NCBI GenBank assembly: GCA_013388965.1
Contig: JACAEG010000125.1
Location: forward strand, 1-32,726
Direction of reading: 5' to 3'
DNA length: 32,726 nucleotides
Source: Pseudorhodoplanes sp.
GTDB taxonomy: Bacteria; Pseudomonadota; Alphaproteobacteria; Rhizobiales; Xanthobacteraceae
The translations under genes and the position numbers were made by a program. Below, piece by piece: positions 1 through 7,354 of this stretch; positions within the stretch are counted from its first letter, which is position 1, and each line of letters opens with the position of its first letter. Under the pieces are notes generated by a model. It searched no databases, was not told where the DNA came from, and saw nothing but the letters and a program-made list of their open reading frames with translations.

Positions 1-1241
1 GCCTTCGCGCGGGCGCGGTCGATCGGGTAGACCGAAACCGGCACCCCGTTCTGCCACTGCACGATGACGAGCGGCGCGCCGATGCGGCGGCCTGCTTCAT
101 CGAACTTCACGATGCCGGGGAACGCGTCCGCCGCCGGGCCGCTCTTGATCTCCATGTTGTGAATGGCTTCGGAGACCTTCACCTTGTCGGCGACGCCGGC
201 CTTCTCCAACGCCTCCTTGAGAATCCAGGTGTGTCCGTAGCCGGCCAGACCGTCCTGCGTGATCCAGGGCTCGCCGGTCTGCTTCTTGTAGAGCTCCTCG
301 ATCCGCTCCTGACCCTTGAGGCCCCAGTTCGCGACGATGAACATGAAGCCTTCCAGCAGGTCGGCCGGCACGTTCTTGACGACTTCCGGCGCGCCGTTAT
401 GCGCACCGTTGCCGATCATGGGAATGGCGCCCTTGCCGAGCCGGAATTCGTTCATCTTCTCAAGGCTGAGCTTCAGGTCCGGAATGGTCGATGTGATGAA
501 CAGGAGAAATTCCGGCCGGGCGGAGCGGATTTTCTGCACCAGCGGCGTCGCGTCGGAGAGTGGCGGCGTGTAGGTCTCGTCGAGCACGACCTTCATGCCC
601 ATCTTTTCCAGGCCGCCCTCGCGCATCGGCTTGAGGAAGGCGACGGGCGAGGCGGTATTGTCGCCGATCACGCCGGCCGTCTTGGGCGGTGCGCCGGTCG
701 CGGCCTTGCCGAGCTCGATGATTGTCGGCACGGCATTCGTCGACTGAACTCCGGCCGGCGGCGAGCTCTGGAACACGTGCTTGAAGCCCCGGCCCGTGAT
801 GCTGTCGGCATAGGAAAGCGTAAGCCACGGCACCTGGGCCCGCTCGGTCACTTCGGTCACCGCAAGCGTGAAGGTGGAGAGCCATGCCCCCATGCCGCCC
901 ACGAGATCCGGCTCCTGCGCGATCAGCCGCTGAGCCGCGTTCTTCGCCTTCTCGGCGGAGTCCCCGGCGTCGGCCGAAATGAGTTCGAGCTTGGCGCCGC
1001 CAAGCGCCTTGATGCCGCCCGCGGCGTTGATTTCCGCAACGGCTGTTTCTGCGCCCATCTTCACGAGCTGCCCTTGCCGTGCCCACGCGCCGGACAGCGG
1101 AACGATAATGCCGATCTTCACGGTTTTCGGCTGCTGGGCCTGCGCAAAGGTCGAGATCGACGCGACCCCGGCCAGTGCGACGATGCCCGCGGTCAGGCCG
1201 GCCAGCGGCCCTTTCAGCGAGCGAAACAAATTCATCTGCAT
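1..1241 (-). CDS. livK: Branched-chain amino acid-type ABC transporter substrate-binding protein (3' end outside window)
   Basis: Periplasmic binding protein of the HAAT (Liv) ABC family, expected to capture a branched-chain amino acid or related small organic acid or amide for the permease encoded upstream. Reading leftward from ATG at 1241 the frame is open for 413 codons and leaves the window without a stop. A clear GGAGG lies 7 nt before this ATG; the ATG two codons further in is less well placed. The first 35 or so residues form a signal peptide (basic start, hydrophobic Leu/Ala/Gly core, small residues before QQPKTVKIG). The mature start KIGIIVPLSGAWARQGQ and the later AAVAEINAAGG-type segment (VAEINAAGGIKALGG) are typical of the family. 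It is the last gene seen of the leftward operon livH, livMG, livF, livK, 85 bp after livF. Family lengths near 400 residues suggest only a few codons are missing. The substrate cannot be read from sequence. Confidence 0.93.
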   Translation of the reverse strand, partial: MQMNLFRSLKGPLAGLTAGIVALAGVASISTFAQAQQPKTVKIGIIVPLSGAWARQGQLVKMGAETAVAEINAAGGIKALGGAKLELISADAGDSAEKAKNAAQRLIAQEPDLVGGMGAWLSTFTLAVTEVTERAQVPWLTLSYADSITGRGFKHVFQSSPPAGVQSTNAVPTIIELGKAATGAPPKTAGVIGDNTASPVAFLKPMREGGLEKMGMKVVLDETYTPPLSDATPLVQKIRSARPEFLLFITSTIPDLKLSLEKMNEFRLGKGAIPMIGNGAHNGAPEVVKNVPADLLEGFMFIVANWGLKGQERIEELYKKQTGEPWITQDGLAGYGHTWILKEALEKAGVADKVKVSEAIHNMEIKSGPAADAFPGIVKFDEAGRRIGAPLVIVQWQNGVPVSVYPIDRARAK

Positions 1242-1287
1242 GACGCTTCCTCCGTTCTTCAGACCTTGTCGGCCTGCCTGGTTACCG

Positions 1288-1305
1288 GCGAGCATTGCCG
1301 CTCGC
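1288..1305 (-). other. Small intercistronic hairpin between livF and livK
   Basis: GCGAGC, a six-base loop, then GCTCGC gives a perfect 6-bp stem in the 85-bp gap between the livF stop and the livK start. There is no T tract on either strand, so it is more likely a processing or mRNA-stability element than a terminator. It is weak evidence on its own. Confidence 0.3.
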
Positions 1306-1326
1306 TGCTGACGTGTCACCCCTCAT

Positions 1327-2034
1327 TCACATTCCCAGATAGGCGCGCCGCACGCGCTGATCCGAAACCAGCGTATCGTGGGCGCCTTCCATGACGACCC
1401 GGCCGGTTTCGAGCACATAGCCGCGATCGCAGGATTCAAGCGCTTCCGCCACGCGCTGCTCAACCAGCAGAATGGTCAGGCCGTGATTGCGGTGCACGAA
1501 CTGGATTCGCTCGAAAATCGCATCGACGATCGCAGGCGCGAGGCCCATCGACGGTTCGTCGAGCATCAGGAGATCGGGCGCCGATGCGATGCCGCGCCCG
1601 ATGGCGAGCATCTGCTGCTCGCCGCCCGACAGCGTGCCGGCGAGCTGGCTGCGGCGCTCGCTCAGCACCGGAAAGAGCTCCAGAATCGTGGGCAGGAGAT
1701 CGGCCCAGCGCTCGCGCCCCTTCCTGGTATTGGCGCCCATTTCGAGATTTTCCATGACCGTCATGGACGCAAAGACCTGACGTCCTTCCGGCACATGCGC
1801 GATGCCGAGCTGCGCACGCTCGTCCGCCGGCACTGCGAGCAGGTTCTGACCCTTGTAGGTGATCTCGCCGGAGACGGGCTGCACCACGCCGGAAATGGTC
1901 TTGAATAGCGTGGTCTTGCCGGCGCCGTTCGGCCCGACAACGGCGACGAACTGACCCTCCTCGACGTCGAGCGAGACATCGCTCAACGCCTTCAGGCCAC
2001 CATAGGCGACATCAAGCGACCGAATCTTTAGCAC
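1327..2034 (-). CDS. livF: HAAT-family ABC transporter ATP-binding protein LivF
   Basis: Cytoplasmic ATPase subunit of the leftward Liv-type importer; 235 residues, the usual LivF length. Walker A GPNGAGKTT lies at residues 34-42, the ABC signature LSGGEQQML near residue 140 and Walker B LLMLDEPSMGL just after. The switch region reads LLVEQR, the LivF form in which the usual H-loop His is replaced. The end AYLGM is also typical. The start is GTG at 2034, which puts the first 23 bases inside the 3' end of the fused livMG gene. No strong ribosome binding site is visible, so translational coupling to livMG is likely. It should pair with the LivG domain of the fusion as the ATPase heterodimer. 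Confidence 0.95.
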   Translation of the reverse strand: MLKIRSLDVAYGGLKALSDVSLDVEEGQFVAVVGPNGAGKTTLFKTISGVVQPVSGEITYKGQNLLAVPADERAQLGIAHVPEGRQVFASMTVMENLEMGANTRKGRERWADLLPTILELFPVLSERRSQLAGTLSGGEQQMLAIGRGIASAPDLLMLDEPSMGLAPAIVDAIFERIQFVHRNHGLTILLVEQRVAEALESCDRGYVLETGRVVMEGAHDTLVSDQRVRRAYLGM

Positions 2035-3811
2035 GGTCCATCCATTTCTTGCCGAGATAGGCTTCGATCACAGTGGGATCCTTGACGACTTCCGCGGGCG
2101 GCCCGCTCGCGATCAGCTTGCCGTGGTCGAGCACGCTGAAATGCTCCGCGAGCTTCACCATCGCATGCATCGTGTGCTCGATAATGACGATGGTGACGCC
2201 GTCGCGGTTGATCTGGCGCAGGATCGCCAGAATGTCGTCGAGCGCGTCATGCGAGAGGCCCGCGAGTGTTTCGTCGAGCAGCAGCAGTTTCGGACGCGGC
2301 GCCAGCGCGCGCGCAAGCTCCATCAGGCGCAGTTGCTTGGTCGTAAGGCCGCCCGCGATGGCGTGGGCCTGGGCGCCGGACAGACCAACGCGATCGAGCG
2401 CCTCGAGCGCGAGGCTTTCTGCCTGCGCTTCGCTCTCTGCGCCCACATAGGCGCCGACGATCACGTTCTGCAGCACGGTCATGCGCGTGAAGGCGCGCAC
2501 CACCTGGAACGTGCGTCCCACGCCATGCCGGCAGACTTCATGGGGTTTCAGGCCGACCAGCTCGGTATTGCCAAGCTTGATGCTGCCCTTGTCGGCCAGG
2601 AGGAACCCGTTCACGATATTGAAAAGCGTGGTCTTGCCGGCCCCGTTCGGTCCGATCACGCCGTGGATCGTCCCGGCCTTGACGTTCAGGCTGACGCCAT
2701 CCACCGCCTTGAGGCCGCCGAACGCTTTCGACACGCCCTCGAGCCTCAGCAGCGTCTCGGCGGTCGCGATCGGAAGGCGATGCACCTGCGCCGGTGCGAC
2801 GGCGGTCCTGGAGGTTTCAGACGGTAGGTCAGGCATTGCGGGCGGTGCGGCCGCGCCCCGGCGCGACGCGAGATAGTCGCGAATGCGCCAGTAGATTCCC
2901 TCGGGCGCGAGCTGGATGATCGCGATGATGGCGAGGCCATAGACGACGCCCTGGATGCCGGGAATGATATGGCCCAGCTCCGCGTGCAGCGTTTCGGCCA
3001 GCGGCACGAGCACGGCGGCCCCAATCACCGGCCCCCAGAATACGCCGACGCCGCCGAACAGCGCCATGATCAGCGCCTGAGCCGAGACGAGCGCTCCGAA
3101 CATGGTCGGCGGCGTGACCACGAGCAGGATGATGGCGTAGAGGCCGCCCGCCGCGGCTCCCATTCCGGCGCTCAGCATCATCGCGAGCATCTTCCACTTC
3201 AGCGCATTGATGCCGGCGGCAGCGGCTGCGGGCTCGTTCTGCTTGATCGCGGTGAGCGACATGCCGAAGCGCGAGCGCTCGACATGCATGGAAATGATCA
3301 TGCAGATTACCAGCATCGCGAGCGCCAGCGCCATGTAGATGCGCTGGTCCGTGAACTGGGCATAGAACGCGGGGGCCTCGCGCATCATGGGCAGCGAGAC
3401 TTCCTGATATCCGAGCCACTCGAACACGTAGAGCATCGCCAGCGGATAGGCGAGCATGGAGAGCGCGAAGTAATGCCCGCGCAGCCGGAAGGTCGGCCAG
3501 CCGATGATTACGCCGGCGATCATGCCGACGACAATGCCGAGCGGAATGCCGATCCAGGGCGTGATGCCGAACTTTACGAAGGCGATGGTCATCGTATAGC
3601 CGCCGAGGCCGAAGAACGCCGCGTGGCCGAACGAGATCATGCCGCTGTAGCCGCTGAGCATGTTCCAGGACAGGCCCATTGTCGCCCAGATCAGCACCAG
3701 CGTCATCATGAGCTGGTAGTAGGAATTCTGCACCAGAAAGCCGATGCCCAGATACGCCAGCGCGCATCCGAAGATCAGCAGGTATTGCTTGCCGGCGTCG
3801 CTCTTGCGCAT
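2012..3811 (-). CDS. livM-livG: Fused HAAT-family permease LivM and ATP-binding protein LivG
   Basis: A 599-residue protein joining two normally separate subunits of a Liv-type importer. Residues 1 to about 313 are a LivM permease with multiple hydrophobic helices, the GYSGMISFGHAAFFGLGGY motif and the family EXXA-like loop region (QNEPAAAAAGIN). A Pro/Ala-rich linker of about 35 residues follows, then a LivG ATPase from about residue 350: Walker A GPNGAGKTT near 385, Walker B LLLLDETLAGL near 525, and a divergent signature LTTKQLRLMELARAL of the kind found in part of the LivG family. Start is ATG at 3811, overlapping the livH stop by one base (TGATG). The frame stays open upstream to 4669, but that part is antisense-free shadow of livH in another frame. 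Such LivMG fusions are known in some proteobacteria; no frameshift is needed to explain this one. Confidence 0.94.
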   Translation of the reverse strand: MRKSDAGKQYLLIFGCALAYLGIGFLVQNSYYQLMMTLVLIWATMGLSWNMLSGYSGMISFGHAAFFGLGGYTMTIAFVKFGITPWIGIPLGIVVGMIAGVIIGWPTFRLRGHYFALSMLAYPLAMLYVFEWLGYQEVSLPMMREAPAFYAQFTDQRIYMALALAMLVICMIISMHVERSRFGMSLTAIKQNEPAAAAAGINALKWKMLAMMLSAGMGAAAGGLYAIILLVVTPPTMFGALVSAQALIMALFGGVGVFWGPVIGAAVLVPLAETLHAELGHIIPGIQGVVYGLAIIAIIQLAPEGIYWRIRDYLASRRGAAAPPAMPDLPSETSRTAVAPAQVHRLPIATAETLLRLEGVSKAFGGLKAVDGVSLNVKAGTIHGVIGPNGAGKTTLFNIVNGFLLADKGSIKLGNTELVGLKPHEVCRHGVGRTFQVVRAFTRMTVLQNVIVGAYVGAESEAQAESLALEALDRVGLSGAQAHAIAGGLTTKQLRLMELARALAPRPKLLLLDETLAGLSHDALDDILAILRQINRDGVTIVIIEHTMHAMVKLAEHFSVLDHGKLIASGPPAEVVKDPTVIEAYLGKKWMDRAKDSVA

Positions 3812-4752
3812 CACGTGCGCTCCCAGATTCGGCCGAACATGCCTTGCGGTCGGAAGAAGATGATCAGCAGGAAGACCACGAAGATCGCCGTGTTCTGCAA
3901 CTGATAAGGAAGGATGAGTGTCGACATCTGCTGCACAAGACCGATGGTCAGTCCGCCCCAGAAAGCGCCGAGGATCGAGCCCATGCCGCCCAGCACGACG
4001 CCGGCATACATGACGATGACGAAGTCGAAGCCGATGTAGGGCTGAAAGGACTGCGTGCTGGCGATCAGCCCGCCTGCGATGGCGGTGATGCCGACGCCGA
4101 GCCCGAAGGCGATGCGGTGCGAACGATCCACATTGATGCCGACATAGGCCGCTGCGATCGGATTGTCGGCGGCGGCGCGCAGCGTCTTGCCGAGGTTGGA
4201 TTGCGTCAGGAACAGGTAGAGCCCGATCGCGAACAGAACCGACAGCACGAATGCAATTGCCCGGGCCTGATTGAGAAAGATCAGGCCGATCTCCCAGGAC
4301 TCGCGCGACATCGGCGTCTGCAGCGAGATTGGTTGCGAGCCGAACAGGATAAGTCCGCCATTGGTGATCACCAGCGCGAAGCCGAGCGTCATGATGATCT
4401 GCGCATAGTGTCCCTCCGCTTCCGCCGACACGACCCGCGCGCCGGTGACGCGCCCCAAAAGGTAGCGGTGCAGCAGCCACCCGATGACGAAGACGATGGG
4501 TCCGGCCAGGATCGCGCCGGCGATCGGGCCGGCATAGGGACCGAGAAAGGTCAGCACGCCGAAGCCTGTCACAAGGTAATAGGCGGCATACATGCCGAGC
4601 ATCATGAAATCGCCCTGCGCGAAATTCACGACGCGCATGACGCCGAAGATGATGCCGAGCCCCACGCACATCAGTCCGTAGGTGCCGCCGACGAGAAGGC
4701 CGGCCGCGAGCGCCTGGAAGAAGTCAACGAGCATCCATTTGAGGTCGTCCAT
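3811..4752 (-). CDS. livH: HAAT-family ABC transporter permease LivH
   Basis: Inner-membrane permease of the leftward Liv-type importer; 313 residues, slightly longer than most LivH. The N terminus holds the family block GGTYGLMCVGLGIIFGVMR followed by VVNFAQGDFMMLGMY, and a later segment ADNPIAAAYVGINV is the conserved cytoplasmic loop that contacts the ATPases. The C-terminal end runs through GGMGSILGAFWGGL to RPQGMFGR, also typical. Start is ATG at 4752 with GAGGAG about 8 nt upstream. It is the first gene of the operon and should form the transmembrane heterodimer with the LivM half of the downstream fusion, whose start overlaps its stop. Confidence 0.95.
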   Translation of the reverse strand: MDDLKWMLVDFFQALAAGLLVGGTYGLMCVGLGIIFGVMRVVNFAQGDFMMLGMYAAYYLVTGFGVLTFLGPYAGPIAGAILAGPIVFVIGWLLHRYLLGRVTGARVVSAEAEGHYAQIIMTLGFALVITNGGLILFGSQPISLQTPMSRESWEIGLIFLNQARAIAFVLSVLFAIGLYLFLTQSNLGKTLRAAADNPIAAAYVGINVDRSHRIAFGLGVGITAIAGGLIASTQSFQPYIGFDFVIVMYAGVVLGGMGSILGAFWGGLTIGLVQQMSTLILPYQLQNTAIFVVFLLIIFFRPQGMFGRIWERT

Positions 4753-5198
4753 GCCGGTCGCTCCTCAATTCCTGACGGCGCGCGCGCCGCGCCGGGCAGG
4801 GCGTGGCTCCAGTAACCGCGCGGGACGCGGCCGGGCCGAAAATGGCGACACTCCTCGAAGTTGTGGCGGGCGACGCAAAGACGCCGGGGAGGCGCAGGCG
4901 CGCGGTGCAAGCTTGCGCGGAAATCGCGTCGGGACTTCGCCGCCCCGTCGGGGGCGAGGCCACAAAGCGCCTGATACAAAGCCTTCTCGCTGCAGCTGCC
5001 GCAGCCTTGCCGGCCGCCTTTGGTGCGCTTGCCGTGCTCTCATCATTCCTCCCCGTCCGCACCGTTGATACCGGCGCGGGTTCTTGCCGCCACGGGAGTC
5101 CAGACCCATTGTGTCGACACTTTGGATCAGGTTACTTTCGCATCCTTCCGCTCGTCAAGCGTCCGGGCGCCCCTTTTGGTGCCAACGGAGGATTTCTC
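4753..5198. other. Divergent intergenic region, 446 bp, no gene seen
   Basis: This gap separates the leftward liv operon from the rightward MmgE/PrpD pseudogene and must hold promoters for both. Short open frames exist on both strands but none has family-like content or a ribosome binding site. Visible elements are a GC palindrome at 4777-4788, a short CGCCCC/GGGGCG hairpin at 4941-4956, a 10-bp palindrome at 5111-5120 (listed separately), and GGAGG at 5187-5191 in front of the ATG at 5199. Confidence 0.6.
5109..5122. promoter_or_regulatory. Candidate GntR/FCD-type operator palindrome
   Basis: The perfect palindrome GTGTCGACAC (5111-5120) lies 78 bp upstream of the MmgE/PrpD start, inside the divergent gap. 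GntR regulators of the FadR/FCD type often bind short palindromes of this shape, and a remnant of just such a regulator sits at 6590-6800. A 10-bp palindrome containing a SalI-like GTCGAC centre can also occur by chance in GC-rich DNA, so this is only a candidate. Confidence 0.3.
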
Positions 5199-6575
5199 AT
5201 GGAAGCGCATGCAAGACCTCTGACCGCGGCGCTGGCGCAATTTGTCCCCGCAGCCGCCTTCGAGACGATTCCGGAGCGATGCCGCTATGGGGCTCGCATC
5301 GGCATGATCGACTGCGTCGGGGTCATGATTGCCGGCGCCAGCGAGGATGCCAGTCGCATTGTGGCGGGACTGGTGTCCGCCACCACGGCCAACAACGGAG
5401 CACCCGAGATTCCCTCAGGCCGCAACCTCGCGCCTGCCGATGCCGCGCTGGTCAACGGCACGGCCGCACATGCTCTCGACTATGACGACGTCGGCATGGA
5501 CGGTCATCCCAGCGCGGTGCTGACACCTGCGATCCTGGCGGAAGGCTGGTCGCTCGGCGCGAGCGGGCGCGATGCGCTCGCCGCCTATGTCGTGGGCTAC
5601 GAAGTCTGGGCGCTGTTGCAGGAACTTGAGTCCGGTCGCATGCACGAACGGGGATTCCATCCGACCGCGATCTGGGGCGCACCCGCCTGTGCGGCGGCGT
5701 GCGCGCGCCTCAACCGGCTCGACGAGGCGCAAACTGCGAACGCGATCGCGATCTCGGCCTCGCTCGCGGCGGGCCTCGTCGCGAATTTCGGGACCATGAC
5801 CAAGCCGCTGCATGTCGGGCGCACAGCGCAGTCCGGGATCCTCGCCGCGCGGCTCGCCAAGGCAGGGTTTACGGGCTCGAAGGATGCGATCGAACATCCC
5901 GCCGGTTTCATGCGTGCGCATTCGCCCTCGGGCCGTCCGGCACTCGACAGCAATGACTGGCAGCTCGGCCGGCTGTGGCGCATGAGCGAATACGGCATCA
6001 ACATCAAGCGCTATCCGATGTGCTACGGCGCGCATCGGTCCATCGACGCCATGCTCAACCTGGTGAAGGATCATGACCTTGCGCCGGACAATATCGTCGC
6101 GATCGATGTGCGCATCGGCACGACGCAGGCGCTGATGCTCCGCAACCACGAACCGAAAACGGGCCTGGAGGCGAAATTCAGCCTCGAATTCGCGATGGCC
6201 TCGTCATTGATCGCGCGGCGCGTGGGACTGAGGGAGCTGAGCGACGATTTCGTGCTGCGCTAGGATGTGAAGGCGGTGATGCGCAAGGTGCGCACCTCGA
6301 CCACGGACGAGAAAATGGCCGACATGCCGTTCGCCCCGGACGATCGCGTCAGCGTCGTGCTTGCATCGGGCGATACGCTGACGCACGAGCCGGTGACGCG
6401 CCCCAAGGGGAGCTGGCAGCAGCCGCTGAGCGATGCCGAGCTGTTCGACAAGTTTCTCGATTGCGCCGGCATGGGCATGAACGAGGCGCATGCGACGCGG
6501 CTTTACGAGCGACTGAATGCGATCGAGGCTCTTGCGAGTCTGCGCGCCTTGCCGCTCGTCCCGACACGCCAATAG
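5199..6575 (+). pseudogene. MmgE/PrpD-family protein interrupted by an in-frame amber codon
   Basis: The MmgE/PrpD family includes 2-methylcitrate dehydratase and related dehydratases or isomerases acting on carboxylic acids. Start is ATG at 5199 with CGGAGGA 6-8 nt upstream; the open frame further 5' has no family content. Family segments include VNGTAAHALDYDDVG near residue 90, the GMDGHPSAVLTPAIL block after it, and KRYPMCYGAHRSIDAML near residue 270. TAG at 6261-6263 (codon 355) stops translation after LSDDFVLR, but the same frame resumes immediately with DVKAVMRKVRTSTTDEK and continues through the family C terminus PLSDAELFDKFLDCAG to a TAG at 6573. The combined length of about 458 codons is normal for the family. 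One base change therefore accounts for the break; no frame shift is involved. There is no ribosome binding site before the tail. Read-through or a sequencing error remain possible alternatives. Confidence 0.85.
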
Positions 6576-6589
6576 CCGACGCCGGGTAC

Positions 6590-6800
6590 CTAAAACCGGA
6601 AAACCTGCGGCGGCAATTCGTCCGCAAACTTGCTCGCTCTGGCGAGGTGCGCCCGCATGGCGCGCGCAGCTCCCTCCACATCGCCCGCCAGGGTTGCCTT
6701 GGCGATGGCGCGGTGCTCTGCATTGGACTGTCCGAGAATTTCCGGCGTCAGCGCGCCGCTCAACTGAAACATGATCAGCGGCAATTGCATCTGCTCGCGG
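6590..6800 (-). pseudogene. C-terminal remnant of a GntR-family (FCD domain) regulator
   Basis: Reading leftward, about 65-70 residues ending at the TAG at 6590 match the end of an FCD ligand-binding domain: EQMQLPLIMFQLSGALTP, then ILGQSNAEHRAIAKATLAGD and AARAMRAHLARASKFAD. The conserved AEHRAI and DxxxAARAMRAHL features are helix elements of FCD proteins. The N-terminal winged helix and most of the FCD domain are missing: upstream of about 6800 the minus-strand frame becomes the shadow of a TRAP permease gene. It therefore cannot work as a DNA-binding regulator. In intact clusters such regulators are commonly divergent from TRAP transporter genes, which fits its position here. Confidence 0.75.
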
Positions 6801-7324
6801 CCTTGCGGGGACGCCTGACCCGGGAGGTCATCCGCGAATCGCTCGTCGAGACCGCGCAGACCACGGCGGTCATCTTTCTGATCCTGATCGGCACGTCGGT
6901 GCTGCAATTCTTCATCGAGACATCGACGCTGCCGAATCTGCTCCTGCAACTCATCAACGACCTGAAGCCGCCGCCGGTCGGGGTCATTATCATCATCATC
7001 GTCATCTATATTGTCCTCGGCTGCTTTCTCGACAGCCTGTCGATGATGCTGATTACGCTGCCGATTTTCTTCCCGCTGGTCGTCAAGCTCGGCTACGATC
7101 CGATCTGGTTCGGAATCATCGTGACGTCGGTCGTCGAGGCGGGATTGATCACGCCGCCGGTCGGAATGAATCTCTTCATCATCGCCTCGGTCGTCGATCG
7201 CATGAAATTCGAGACGGCGGCGCAGGGCGTCATTCCGGTCCTGATGGCCGACGCGGTGCGGATCGCTCTCCTGGTCAGCTTCCCGATCCTGTCTCTCGTC
7301 CTGCCGAAACTCCTGATGGGTTAG
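6791..7324 (+). pseudogene. dctM: TRAP transporter large permease (DctM), C-terminal fragment
   Basis: About 177 residues of the DctM membrane subunit of a tripartite ATP-independent periplasmic transporter, from LLAALRGRLTREVIRES to the TAG at 7322-7324. The segments TTAVIFLILIGTSVLQFF, LGCFLDSLSMMLITLPIFFP, SVVEAGLITPPVGMNLF and the final hydrophobic helix are strongly family-like. Complete DctM proteins have about 425 residues, so well over half is missing. There is no start codon with a ribosome binding site at the 5' edge; the open frame extends upstream only because it runs antisense through the GntR remnant. The dctP and dctQ partners are absent from the window. The remaining sequence keeps an intact frame, so the truncation may be fairly recent. 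Confidence 0.85.
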
Positions 7325-7333
7325 GGCTCACAT

Positions 7334-7354
7334 GCGAGCGCCTATAGCGCTCGC
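7334..7354. terminator. Hairpin between convergent dctM remnant and acyl-CoA synthetase
   Basis: GCGAGCGC, loop CTATA, GCGCTCGC gives a perfect 8-bp stem. It spans the stop codon of the leftward acyl-CoA synthetase gene (7342-7344) and lies 10 bp after the end of the rightward dctM fragment. A bidirectional terminator role fits the position, although neither side has a long T tract. Confidence 0.5.

Noticed and set aside
159-1394. Long plus-strand open frame of 411 codons
   Set aside because: It is antisense to the livK gene and its translation is Arg/Leu/Gly-rich with no recognisable family; such frames are common opposite GC-rich genes.
3812-4669. Open minus-strand frame extending the LivMG fusion upstream by 286 codons
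   Set aside because: It lies wholly inside livH in another frame, is Arg/His-rich without family content, and the ATG at 3811 gives a normal LivM N terminus.
4777-4788. 12-bp GC palindrome upstream of livH
   Set aside because: Alternating GC sequence in a very GC-rich leader; no further sign of a regulatory site.
6985-7002. Run of ATC/ATT codons resembling a microsatellite
   Set aside because: It encodes a poly-Ile stretch inside a DctM membrane helix and is explained by coding.
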